From contig CAMJFC010000019.1 of the NCBI GenBank assembly GCA_946404865.1, positions 1-43,506 of the forward strand: a DNA stretch of 43,506 nt. The letters are read 5' to 3'. This stretch comes from an uncultured Prevotellaceae bacterium. GTDB taxonomy: Bacteria > Bacteroidota > Bacteroidia > Bacteroidales > Bacteroidaceae. How positions within the stretch are numbered: the first letter of the stretch is position 1; every line of letters starts with the position of its first letter. Below are positions 1 through 8,297 of the stretch, piece after piece. The notes under the pieces are model-generated. The model made no database searches and had not been told where the DNA came from. It saw nothing but the letters and a program-made list of their open reading frames with translations. The translations under genes and the position numbers were made by a program.

Positions 1-9
1 TCAATAGTT

Positions 10-1104
10 ATGTCATTTTTAAGCATAAGAAACATCAAATTGGTCGGGTTGTCTGCTGGTGTACCCGAAAACATTATCGAAACCGACAGTTACGATTTAC
101 TTTCCAAAGAACAAATTGAGCATTTCCTCCATTCTACAGGTGTGGAGCGCCGCCGCCGTGCCACGGCCAACCAATGCACCTCCGACCTTTGCGTGGCAGC
201 AGCCGAGAAATTGATTTCCGATTTAGGGTGGAACAAAGAGGAAATTGACTTATTGGTATTTGCCTCACATACAGGCGATTACAAATTACCATCCACATCT
301 TGTATCCTTCAAAACCGTTTAGGGCTGCCTACTGAATGTATGGCTTTTGACATCAACCATGGCTGTTCCGGTTTTTTATACGGTTTGGGAATAGCCGCCA
401 ACCTGATGTCATCTGGAAATTTCCGGAAAGGTCTGTTATTAGTCGGAAACACACAGTCAAAGAACGTCAGTTACGAAGACAAAAGCACCTATATGATTTT
501 CGGCGATGCCGGTGCTGTGGCTGCGTTGGAATATGCCCCGACAGACGGAGATGCCTTTGATTTCCACTTTATGACCGACGGCGGCGAGCTGGAGTCTGTC
601 TATGTGCCTCATGGCGGTTATCGCCATCCCATCACCCCCGAATCGTTTGTCGTTGAGGACTGTGGCGATGGAATCAAACGCAACAAAACCAATCTCATCA
701 TGAACGGCATGGATGTTTTCGCATTTGCCAATAAGCATCTACCGAAGTCTGTCAAGGCACTTGTGGAGCACTTTGACATTGACAAGGAAAAAGATGTTGA
801 CTATTTCGTTATGCACCAAGCCAACAAGTTCCTCTGCGACAAAGTCTGTAAGAAGAGTGGCATGCCTTTGGAAAAATCTTTCTTCTCATACAAGAACTTT
901 GGCAATTCTTCAGGTGCGTCTATTCCCTTGACGATGGTAACCGAGATGCAAGACATCTTAGGAAAAGAAGGAAGGAAAAATATACTCTCGACAGCTATCG
1001 GCGGTGGTTTCTCTATAGCTTCTGCCATGTTGAAAGTCGGCAAAATACATTGTTCCGACTTAGTAATAGTGAAAGACGATCCACAAAATATTTGGCCGGG
1101 ATAA
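10..1104 (+). CDS. 3-oxoacyl-ACP synthase III-like (FabH/KAS III family)
   Basis: A thiolase-fold condensing enzyme of the KAS III type, expected to join an acyl-CoA or acyl-ACP with malonyl-ACP in the cytoplasm. The 364-residue protein keeps the catalytic triad: Cys119 in DINHGCSGFLYGL, His269 in VMHQANKF and Asn299 in NFGNSSGAS. At 364 residues it is longer than housekeeping FabH (about 320), which suggests a specialised paralogue. ATG at 10 is the only good start. An SDR reductase follows 12 nt later, so the two probably carry out condensation and keto-reduction. In polysaccharide loci such pairs often make a short hydroxyacyl group that is put on an amino sugar; that role is inference. 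An acyl carrier protein may lie left of the window. Family call is firm; substrate unknown. Confidence 0.9.
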   Translation: MSFLSIRNIKLVGLSAGVPENIIETDSYDLLSKEQIEHFLHSTGVERRRRATANQCTSDLCVAAAEKLISDLGWNKEEIDLLVFASHTGDYKLPSTSCILQNRLGLPTECMAFDINHGCSGFLYGLGIAANLMSSGNFRKGLLLVGNTQSKNVSYEDKSTYMIFGDAGAVAALEYAPTDGDAFDFHFMTDGGELESVYVPHGGYRHPITPESFVVEDCGDGIKRNKTNLIMNGMDVFAFANKHLPKSVKALVEHFDIDKEKDVDYFVMHQANKFLCDKVCKKSGMPLEKSFFSYKNFGNSSGASIPLTMVTEMQDILGKEGRKNILSTAIGGGFSIASAMLKVGKIHCSDLVIVKDDPQNIWPG

Positions 1105-1116
1105 TTTTTTGATGAC

Positions 1117-1860
1117 ATGAACAATTCTGTATTTAGTCTTGATGGCAAGACCATTTTGGTGACCGGTGCCTCTTCTGGCATCGGCCAAGCCACGGCCATA
1201 GCATGTTCGAAAGCCGGAGCAAAGGTCATCTTATTGGGGAGGAACCTCGACAGACTGAACGAGACGCTTGCAAGTTGTGAGGGCAACGGCCATTCTGTAA
1301 TCCAATACGACTTAAACAATCTGGAGGATTTGGCGGAGACCTTCAACGACATCCCCGAATTAGACGGAGTGGTACATAACGCCGGTGTCAACACGAAATA
1401 TCTTGTCAAGAATCTGAGCAAAGAAAAACTTGACCACATTTTTCATACAAATTATTACGCTCCGGTGTTGATGACCCAGTTGTTTCTTAAGAAGAAGAAG
1501 TTGAAGAAAAACGCCTCGCTGGTGTTTATCTCATCCATTTCCACTTCATTTGCAGCTGTGTCTAATTCAGCTTACGCATCGTCAAAAGGTGCCTTAAATT
1601 CTTTCATGAGGTGCCTTGCCATGGAAATAGCTCCCCGCGGCATGCGGGCTAACGTCATCCAGCCCGGCATGATAGAGACCCCTATTCTTAATGCTTATGC
1701 CATGGCGGAAGAATTGGACCGTTTCAAGAACTCTTCGCCCTTAGGTCATCCCGGTGAGCCTAACGATATTGCCTACGGTTGTGTGTATTTGCTTTCCGAA
1801 GCCTCAAAATTCGTCACGGGGAGCATTATCACAATTGACGGCGGAATCACACTGAGATAA
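1117..1860 (+). CDS. Short-chain dehydrogenase/reductase, FabG-like
   Basis: A classical SDR of 247 residues that probably reduces a 3-oxoacyl thioester, or a sugar keto group, with NAD(P)H in the cytoplasm. Visible motifs are the cofactor loop GASSGIG at residues 17-23, HNAG at 87-90 (the NNAG position), a serine-rich strand near 139-143 and the catalytic Tyr153-x3-Lys157 (YASSK). The C-terminal stretch GSIITIDGG is the usual FabG-type ending. It begins 12 nt after the KAS III-like gene, which favours a 3-oxoacyl-ACP reductase role, and is followed 5 nt later by a membrane acyltransferase that could use the product. It may instead be a sugar dehydrogenase; sequence alone cannot decide. Confidence 0.9.
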   Translation: MNNSVFSLDGKTILVTGASSGIGQATAIACSKAGAKVILLGRNLDRLNETLASCEGNGHSVIQYDLNNLEDLAETFNDIPELDGVVHNAGVNTKYLVKNLSKEKLDHIFHTNYYAPVLMTQLFLKKKKLKKNASLVFISSISTSFAAVSNSAYASSKGALNSFMRCLAMEIAPRGMRANVIQPGMIETPILNAYAMAEELDRFKNSSPLGHPGEPNDIAYGCVYLLSEASKFVTGSIITIDGGITLR

Positions 1861-1865
1861 CACGA

Positions 1866-2882
1866 ATGAGGGACTACAGATTTGATGTGGCGCGTGTGGT
1901 GTGTATGACGATTATTGTCGCCTATGTACACCTCTATGCCTATATCCATCCCGAAGTAAGATCCGCTTATTTCATCCCGATGTGCGCCACCATCACAGAC
2001 GCGTGCTTAGGGTTGTTTACCTTCGTGTCAGGATATCTTTTAGGGATGAAATACCAATTTGGTGGTCCTGAAGAAAAGAACATTTGGTCTTTCTACAAGA
2101 AAAGGCTGCTGCGCATCATTCCCTTATTTGTTTTGGCGGCTGTGTGCCTATGGTTAATTGGGTTTAACGGAAAGCAAGAAACCATCAATGGTGTGATTTG
2201 CATCTCACCGTTTGTGAAATGCCGTCCTCAGACACTATGGTACATTCCCGTCATTCTTTATTGCTATTTGATTACGCCACTTGTGTCGCGCAAAAGCATG
2301 AATTGGAAGGTGTGTGTCAGTGTCGGCATCATGGTTGTGCTATTAGTATTGGAGAAAAAGATTCCGTCAATAGACAAGCGGTTGGCTTTCAATGTGTTTT
2401 TCTATTTGACAGGCATCATCACCTCGACCTGTTTTGACTGGAAAATGAAATTCAGCAACGGACTATACGTCAAAATAGCATGGGTGCTTGTCTTTTTAGT
2501 GGTATTGATTGTTGGTCACAAGCACAGCAATTTCCACGATCTTTGGTTCAAGCGTTTCGCCTCGGGCATAGGCGTCATTGCCCTGTTGTTTATTTGCGAG
2601 TGGGTGAGTGATTTCCTTTTTGGCAGGGGGCAGCAGGAAGGCGTCGCAAAGAAGTCGTCTTTTGTCAATGTTTCCGCAAGTATCATCAAGTATGTCAGTT
2701 ATGCGAGCATGGCGGTCTATATGTTCCATCGCTTGTTTTTCTGGCTGGGAGAAAAGATTTTTGACCCGTCATCCAATAGCATCAAATGGGGATATATGGT
2801 ATTGATCGTGTTCCCCGTTATGTGCTTTTTGTCATATTACATTCAAAAGACATACGATATCATTGTGGGAAACAAAAAATAA
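1866..2882 (+). CDS. Acyltransferase 3 family membrane protein
   Basis: A 338-residue integral membrane protein of the acyltransferase 3 (OafA/NolL-like) family, which moves acetyl or other acyl groups from the cytoplasm onto glycans at the membrane. The start MRDYRFDVARVVC followed by a hydrophobic helix with His22 matches the family signature (R/D-x-x-R, then His in the first helix). About ten hydrophobic segments can be counted, with basic loops such as FYKKRLLRIIP (residues 77-87), also typical. It lies 5 nt behind the SDR and just before a small hairpin at 2881-2910. It is one of five intact members in the window. The acyl donor and target are unknown; the FabH/FabG-like pair upstream could supply the acyl group (inference). 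Confidence 0.88.
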   Translation: MRDYRFDVARVVCMTIIVAYVHLYAYIHPEVRSAYFIPMCATITDACLGLFTFVSGYLLGMKYQFGGPEEKNIWSFYKKRLLRIIPLFVLAAVCLWLIGFNGKQETINGVICISPFVKCRPQTLWYIPVILYCYLITPLVSRKSMNWKVCVSVGIMVVLLVLEKKIPSIDKRLAFNVFFYLTGIITSTCFDWKMKFSNGLYVKIAWVLVFLVVLIVGHKHSNFHDLWFKRFASGIGVIALLFICEWVSDFLFGRGQQEGVAKKSSFVNVSASIIKYVSYASMAVYMFHRLFFWLGEKIFDPSSNSIKWGYMVLIVFPVMCFLSYYIQKTYDIIVGNKK

Positions 2883-2910
2883 TAAAAGCCACAATTAATT
2901 GGGCTTTATT
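2881..2910 (+). terminator. Possible hairpin between the acyltransferase and GNAT-like genes
   Basis: AATAAAAGCC and GGCTTTATT form an imperfect stem around the palindromic loop CAATTAATTG, beginning inside the acyltransferase stop codon. No clear U-run follows, so it may be an attenuator or an RNA-processing site rather than a full terminator. It covers a possible TTG start at 2899 for the next gene, which supports the ATG at 2962 instead. Confidence 0.35.
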
Positions 2911-2961
2911 GTGACATTATTTGTTACCATTCCAACATTTACAACAATAGAAAAATTTATT

Positions 2962-3618
2962 ATGGAAGATATTAAAATCATTCAGAAACCGGATTCTGTA
3001 TCTTGGGATGACATTCACAATCTGTTGATGGAAGCCCACCAAAAAAACTTCAAGAACGGTATTGTGTTACGTTATGCCAAAATGCCAGGTTCAGAAATTG
3101 AGAAGACACTTGGCAAGGAGGGCCGATGTTGGGTGGCTATGGATGGTGACAAACTTGTAGGCACCACATCTGTCACCTTCTTCAAGGGGAAAAACTGGTG
3201 GAACAAGGGAAAGAAAGTGGCACATGGTTGTTTCACCGGCATACTGAAGAGTTATCAGGGAATTGGTATTTTGGAAGAGTTATTCGCAAAAAAATACGAA
3301 TACGAATTAGAGCGCGGTACAGACATGAACGAGGGTGACACTGCGGAAGGCAACAAGATTGTGAGAAAGAAATTTGCTAAAGACGGTTATAAGACCGTGG
3401 CATTTTTCGCATCGAAATCCAATCATTACTCCGTACGAATTGTGAAGTGGATTGGCGAATGTCCTTTCACCGACAAATACATCAACCGCCGTTGTAAGAT
3501 TTCTGAGAAACTGACCAAATGGCAATATAAACCCGGCAAGATAGAACGATCAAAGATTGTGTCGTTTTTGTGCCGTGCTGCAAACAAAATAGTTAAAGTT
3601 TACTATGGCGACAAGTAG
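2962..3618 (+). CDS. GNAT-like N-acyltransferase (putative)
   Basis: A soluble 218-residue protein that looks like a GCN5-type N-acyltransferase. A strand resembling VGTTSVTFFKGK is followed by HGCFTGILKSYQGIGILEEL, where GCFTGILKSYQGIGI fits the acetyl-CoA loop (V-x-P-x-x-Q/R-G-x-G/A). It would transfer an acyl group from CoA or ACP to an amine, for example on a nucleotide-linked amino sugar. I use ATG 2962: the 21 codons upstream to TTG 2899 have a composition unlike the rest and cross a hairpin. The 3' end overlaps the CapA-like gene by 14 nt, so translation is probably coupled. Family call is moderate, because the motifs are weak and the substrate is unknown. Confidence 0.65.
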   Translation: MEDIKIIQKPDSVSWDDIHNLLMEAHQKNFKNGIVLRYAKMPGSEIEKTLGKEGRCWVAMDGDKLVGTTSVTFFKGKNWWNKGKKVAHGCFTGILKSYQGIGILEELFAKKYEYELERGTDMNEGDTAEGNKIVRKKFAKDGYKTVAFFASKSNHYSVRIVKWIGECPFTDKYINRRCKISEKLTKWQYKPGKIERSKIVSFLCRAANKIVKVYYGDK

Positions 3619-4753
3619 GCTCATCATCGTAGGCGACCTGTTTCCTTGCAAAAGCAATCTCGACCTTTTCGCAAAGGGAGATATAAAGGCTTTGTTCGGA
3701 GATGAAATTTGCAGTTTGTTTGCCAAAGCAGACTACCGCATCTGCAATCTTGAAGGGACATTAACCGACGGACAAGGGAGATGCAAAAAGACCGGACCCG
3801 TAATTAAAGCTCCGACATCTGCTGTCAACGCATACAAAGCATTAGGCATAGACTGTTGCATGTTAGCCAACAACCATGTGACAGACGGAAATTCTATAGG
3901 GGTGGAAGACACCATGAAAACACTTGAAGGTGCTGGAATCCGACATATAGGAGCTGGAATGAATGCAGAAAGCATCCCCCACTACACCACAGTCAATCTC
4001 AACGGGAAAAGGGTATGCATTTACAATGTCTCGGAGCGGATGTACAATCAACCCTCACGCAATGTTGCGGGTGCATGGCTTTACGATGAATATGTGGTTT
4101 GTAAGGAGTTGGACTCGCTCAAACAGAAAAACGACCACATCATCGTGATTTATCATGGTGGTGTAGAGAAATTCCAGTACCCGTCGCCTGAAACGAAGAA
4201 ACGTTTTCACAGAATGGCTGATTCCGGTGCAGATGTTATTCTATCACAGCATACTCATTGCATAGGATGTGAAGAGTATTACAATGGTTCTTATCTGCTT
4301 TATGGACAAGGGGATTTCCTTTTCTTCAATTTCCTTCCCAAAATCACAGATACTGGTTTGATTGTGGACATAGAAATTGGAGAAAAAGGGTTAAAAGTGA
4401 ATAAGCATAAAACAAAAACGGTAGATTTCAGAGCTCATTACGACGAAAAACAAGATTTAAAGGATTTTGAAGAGAGGTCTGCGAAAATGTCCGACGAGGA
4501 TTATGTTTTTCAGCAGTTTCAAGCATTCTGCAAAAAAGAATTGACTATTTATCTAACAGCGTATAAAAGTCCCAATAAGATACAACGGGCTATCAGAAAA
4601 TTCTTCCCTTCTTATTTTAAAAAGTGGTTGCTTAATCGTGCTTTCAGGCAGAAAGACCTGTTGTTCGCCCTTCACACATTACGCTCTGAACAGAACAGAG
4701 AGACTGCGATAGTCGGCATAGAACACCTTCTTGACAAGGATGTTAATGGTTAA
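3605..4753 (+). CDS. CapA/PgsA-family metallophosphoesterase-like protein
   Basis: A 382-residue member of the CapA (PGA_cap) family, which has a calcineurin-like phosphoesterase fold. Ordered motifs are IIVGDLF at residues 7-13, ICNLEGTLTDG at about 46-56, LANNHVTDG near 93-101, IVIYHGGVEKFQYPS near 180-195 and SQHTHCIGCEEYYNG near 215-230, giving the expected Asp, Asn, His and Gln metal-site pattern. Unlike Bacillus CapA it has no N-terminal membrane anchor, so it is probably cytoplasmic. It overlaps the previous gene by 14 nt. CapA belongs to poly-gamma-glutamate operons, and two ATP-grasp ligases lie just downstream, so amino-acid decoration of the polysaccharide is possible. Its exact reaction is not established in the family. 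Confidence 0.85.
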   Translation: MATSRLIIVGDLFPCKSNLDLFAKGDIKALFGDEICSLFAKADYRICNLEGTLTDGQGRCKKTGPVIKAPTSAVNAYKALGIDCCMLANNHVTDGNSIGVEDTMKTLEGAGIRHIGAGMNAESIPHYTTVNLNGKRVCIYNVSERMYNQPSRNVAGAWLYDEYVVCKELDSLKQKNDHIIVIYHGGVEKFQYPSPETKKRFHRMADSGADVILSQHTHCIGCEEYYNGSYLLYGQGDFLFFNFLPKITDTGLIVDIEIGEKGLKVNKHKTKTVDFRAHYDEKQDLKDFEERSAKMSDEDYVFQQFQAFCKKELTIYLTAYKSPNKIQRAIRKFFPSYFKKWLLNRAFRQKDLLFALHTLRSEQNRETAIVGIEHLLDKDVNG

Positions 4754-4842
4754 TGCCACAAACAACATATAGACGAATTACTACCTTTTATATATTTCTG
4801 ACTCAAGACTAAGATTCTTGAAACAGTTTCTTTAAACAATCT

Positions 4843-5826
4843 ATGATTCACTCATATATGGCAAAAATACATCTTAACAAGATTAGTTGGGTATTTGTCT
4901 TCTTATTAGCATTTATTTCCACATCCTGTTCTGCAGAAGACCCTACCGACCCTTTTTATACTGAAGAACGGGCAAAAAAAGTCACGAAAGAATACAATGT
5001 TTTGGTAATTGGCGATTCCTTCAGCCGTGATGCTTTCAGTTACGCTCCATCCGTCATTGAGAACATTTGCCCTAATCTCGCCATCAACATGAAGATACTA
5101 TACCTTGGCGGGAAAGCATTGAACTATCATATTTCATATTTGAATAACAACACGTTTTTCACACTTGACACTTACGACCCGTTTACCGGGAAATGGTATA
5201 CTAATTATAATTGTATCATTGGAGAAGATGTCATTTGCGAAAGGACATGGGATTTGGTGATTTTACAAGAAGGAAGCAATACCATCCGTTCGTATGAAAA
5301 AACACAGTCACATGTCACCCAACTCAGAGATTATATCCGCCAACGGCAACCTTTTGCAAAGATTGCTTTCATGTTGAGTCCTTCCAAGCCAGACGGATCT
5401 CCCGCTTTGGGCGAACTGACTAGCGATCAAGCATGGGAAATGAATGCCGCCACAACTTCTTCTTTGCTAGATAATGATGAAGTTGAACATATCATACCAT
5501 GTGGAACTGCCATACAAAATGCACGTCGCACCATCATTGACAGATATGGTGATTTCGGTCATCTCAGCTTTGACGGCGACCATCTTCAAGAAGGTTTCCC
5601 TTGTCTTATAGAAGCTTATGTTACGGCACAGTTCTTTTTCAATTTGTATGGTTTGGCTTCATCCATTTCTTCATGCACGATAGAGACCTCTCAACAATGG
5701 GTGGACAGCAAACACATACCCGGCAAGCACGGTTCCGCCATCAACGGTACTAAAGAAGAATACAATATTTGTAAACAATGCGCTCTCTCAGCTATAGAGC
5801 ATCCGTTTGAGGTCCAACAATATTGA
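4843..5826 (+). CDS. DUF4886-type SGNH hydrolase lipoprotein
   Basis: A 327-residue exported lipoprotein with a DUF4886/SGNH-hydrolase-like fold. The N-terminus has a hydrophobic stretch ending in ISTSC with Cys29 as the probable lipidation site. The mature part begins VLVIGDSFSRDAF (block I, GDS serine), followed by WDLVILQEGSN (the DUF4886 version of the GxND/N block) and LSFDGDHLQEG near residue 247, which supplies the catalytic Asp-x-x-His equivalent (DGDH). It would hydrolyse an ester, such as an O-acyl group, on a surface glycan. ATG 4843 or ATG 4858 could be the start; both keep the signal peptide. The 89 nt upstream are A/T rich with no clear promoter. Confidence 0.82.
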   Translation: MIHSYMAKIHLNKISWVFVFLLAFISTSCSAEDPTDPFYTEERAKKVTKEYNVLVIGDSFSRDAFSYAPSVIENICPNLAINMKILYLGGKALNYHISYLNNNTFFTLDTYDPFTGKWYTNYNCIIGEDVICERTWDLVILQEGSNTIRSYEKTQSHVTQLRDYIRQRQPFAKIAFMLSPSKPDGSPALGELTSDQAWEMNAATTSSLLDNDEVEHIIPCGTAIQNARRTIIDRYGDFGHLSFDGDHLQEGFPCLIEAYVTAQFFFNLYGLASSISSCTIETSQQWVDSKHIPGKHGSAINGTKEEYNICKQCALSAIEHPFEVQQY

Positions 5827-5864
5827 CAAAAGGTAATTCACCGCTTCATTATCATCATGAACTT

Positions 5865-7052
5865 ATGACGCAAAAAGTCATCATCATCGGTATTGGGTTT
5901 TCGTCACGATTAGGCCTTATTAGGGCTGCCGCTCAGTCTGGAGCTGAAATTGACGTGATTGTGGTGGGGCATGAAAAAAGCACCCCCATCGACTGCTATA
6001 GCAAATACGTCAAGAATGTATATTATTGCAAAGGCAACAATAAAACCAGGTTGATGCAAATCTTAACCGACCAATGTGCCAATCCTGAGCAGAAAGCCGT
6101 TCTAATCCCTGCCAACGATTTTGCAGCCTCGGTGCTCGACAAAAACCTGACGGTTCTTGAGAAACACTTTTTTGTTCCTAACATACGCCATCAGCAGGGA
6201 GCTATTACTGATTGGATGAACAAGGAAAAGCAGAAAGCTTTGGCTGAGGCTTGCGGTCTGAATGTGGCAAAGTCAACCCATGTGGATATTATAAACGGTG
6301 CTTATCAATTACCCAACGGCATCCACTACCCCTGTTTCACCAAAACAAGGGCTTATACTACAGGATACAAACAAACACTCCATAAATGTGACAACGAACA
6401 AGAATTACGCCATGTGCTCACTTCTTTAGGCAATAAATATCATGACATGACCATCATGGTGGAAGATTTCAAGGAGATTGACACTGAATATGCCGTAGTG
6501 GGTGTTGCAGATGATCATGAGGTGATTATACCAGGTGTGATAGAGATTCTCTCCATGGCCAAGGGTAGCGACAGAGGTGTAGCACTTCAAGGGAAAATCA
6601 TGCCGACAACAAGTTTTGAAACGCTTATTGAAAAGTTCAAGAAATTGATGCAAGGAATAGGATTCATAGGGTTGTTCGATATTGATTTTTACAAGAGCGG
6701 CAATGACTACTATTTCGGAGAAATCAATCTGCGCATCGGCGGTTCAGGCTATGCTGTCATGAAAATGGGTGTCAATCTGCCTGCTATGTTCGTAAAAAGC
6801 ATAACCGGGTTATCTATTGATGGCATGGAAAAAGAAATCAAATCGACCGCCATATTTGCCAACGAGCGTATTTGCATGGACAACTGGTACGATGGTTTTT
6901 TGACAAAAAGAGAATTCTACCAACTTATCAACTCGTCAGACATCAGTTTTGTGAAAGATGACGATGACCCCATGCCAGAAAAGCGATTTAAAAAAGAGTT
7001 TGCAAAGAAACGTATTAAACGGTTCATCAAACAATGTTTACTTCATAAATGA
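5865..7052 (+). CDS. ATP-grasp ligase (first of a tandem pair)
   Basis: A cytoplasmic 395-residue ATP-grasp enzyme expected to activate a carboxylate as acyl phosphate and couple it to an amine or similar group. A Rossmann-like pre-grasp domain starts at KVIIIGIGFSSRLGLIRAA. The grasp domain contains YPCFTKTRAY (nucleotide-binding Lys), MVEDFKEIDTEYAVVGV and the metal-binding FGEINLRIGGSG, where Glu and Asn chelate magnesium. I chose ATG 5865 over TTG 5823, which lies inside the stop codon of the previous gene and would add 14 unconserved residues. The next gene is a paralogue with the same layout. Substrate unknown; in this context an amino acid joined to an amino sugar or uronic acid is plausible. 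Confidence 0.85.
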   Translation: MTQKVIIIGIGFSSRLGLIRAAAQSGAEIDVIVVGHEKSTPIDCYSKYVKNVYYCKGNNKTRLMQILTDQCANPEQKAVLIPANDFAASVLDKNLTVLEKHFFVPNIRHQQGAITDWMNKEKQKALAEACGLNVAKSTHVDIINGAYQLPNGIHYPCFTKTRAYTTGYKQTLHKCDNEQELRHVLTSLGNKYHDMTIMVEDFKEIDTEYAVVGVADDHEVIIPGVIEILSMAKGSDRGVALQGKIMPTTSFETLIEKFKKLMQGIGFIGLFDIDFYKSGNDYYFGEINLRIGGSGYAVMKMGVNLPAMFVKSITGLSIDGMEKEIKSTAIFANERICMDNWYDGFLTKREFYQLINSSDISFVKDDDDPMPEKRFKKEFAKKRIKRFIKQCLLHK

Positions 7053-7082
7053 CGAGCAACGTCTTTAAAGAAATCTCTATAA

Positions 7083-8276
7083 ATGAATAACAAACGACCA
7101 CTTGCCTTTGTCATGGGCAGAAATTATACAACAAGGTTGACACTGACTCGAGCTGCTGGCATGGCAGGCTGTGACGTGGTTTTGATACAGACCGATAAGA
7201 GAAAGAGTCGTGTGCAGAAAATAGACCGCAGTAGCAAATACGTGGTAGCATGCCATTACTGCCCTGAGCCTGACAAAGAGCTTCTGATCGACACAATCAT
7301 GCAATATAGCAAAGGTGAGCAGAAGCCCATTCTTATACCAGCCGACGATTATGCAGCTGCGACAATTGACGAACATTTGGATGATTTAAGTCCACTTTTC
7401 CACATGCCGCATGCAAATAAGACACAAGGCGAGGTGCTGAAAATCATGGACAAGGACTTTCAGAAAGGAATCGCCAAAAGTATCGGCATGCCCGTGGCCG
7501 AGGGGTGGGTATGCCGTTTCCTTGGTGAGCGGTACGATATTCCCGCAGAGGTCAAGTACCCCTGCTACGCCAAGCCCCAGGAAAGTTATAGTGCACCCCT
7601 GAAACACTTGCAAAAAAGGTGCAACACACGTGAGGAACTGGAACGGCTGTTGGAAAAAGCTGCAAAGAGCTACCGACTTCCCTATCTGGTGGAGGAGTTT
7701 ATCGACATCACTAAAGAATACGGAGTGCAGGGTGTTGCGTTCGGCAAACGCATCATACTGCCCAGTGTGGTGTTTAAAGACAGTAGCAGGAAGGGGCTAA
7801 CGGCCACAGGCTATATTCACCCCATATCTGATGTGCCAGGATTGCAAGAACAGTTGACCGAATTCATGAAGAGGACGCAGTTCACCGGCATCTTCGATAT
7901 CGACCTGTTTGAAAGCAACGGGAAATTCTATTTCAACGAGTTGAACACTCGGTTGGGTGCTAACGGTTTCGCCCTGACCTATGGTGTGTCGAATGTGCCC
8001 GGACTCTTCATCCGCTATATGCTGGGCGATAAAGATGTGGTTTACGACGGCCCGACGGACTTCAAACCGCTGAGTTTCGCCAGTGAGAAAGTGATACGCG
8101 ACCTGTACTACGACGGCGCACTCACCTTCAAAGAGTATAAGGACACGCTGCGTCAGGCCGATATTCTCTCGCTGAAATACGAGGGCGACAATGGCCCCTA
8201 CGACCTGTTTGCCAAGCTCGACCGCATACTGCCCCTGTGGCGCTGGCTGCGCAACATGAAGAAAAAACTAAGATAG
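7083..8276 (+). CDS. ATP-grasp ligase (second of a tandem pair)
   Basis: A 397-residue ATP-grasp enzyme, clearly a paralogue of the gene 30 nt upstream: the same N-terminal pattern (FVMGRNYTTRLTLTRAAG), the same DRSSKYV segment, ILIPADDYAA (ILIPANDFAA in the partner), YPCYAKPQESY for nucleotide binding, LVEEFIDITKEYGVQGVAFG and FNELNTRLGANGFAL for the metal site. The two copies have diverged well beyond a recent duplication, so they probably act on different substrates or in sequence. A basic C-terminal tail (NMKKKLR) ends it. Two LicD genes follow, so the product may be modified further by phosphotransfer; this is inference. Confidence 0.85.
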   Translation: MNNKRPLAFVMGRNYTTRLTLTRAAGMAGCDVVLIQTDKRKSRVQKIDRSSKYVVACHYCPEPDKELLIDTIMQYSKGEQKPILIPADDYAAATIDEHLDDLSPLFHMPHANKTQGEVLKIMDKDFQKGIAKSIGMPVAEGWVCRFLGERYDIPAEVKYPCYAKPQESYSAPLKHLQKRCNTREELERLLEKAAKSYRLPYLVEEFIDITKEYGVQGVAFGKRIILPSVVFKDSSRKGLTATGYIHPISDVPGLQEQLTEFMKRTQFTGIFDIDLFESNGKFYFNELNTRLGANGFALTYGVSNVPGLFIRYMLGDKDVVYDGPTDFKPLSFASEKVIRDLYYDGALTFKEYKDTLRQADILSLKYEGDNGPYDLFAKLDRILPLWRWLRNMKKKLR

Positions 8277-8297
8277 CCCCATCAATAAGAAGGATAT

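Noticed and set aside
4791..4798. TATATTTC as a promoter box before the DUF4886 lipoprotein
   Set aside because: One base off the TAnnTTTG consensus and no TTTG box 19-21 bp upstream; genes on both sides are codirectional.
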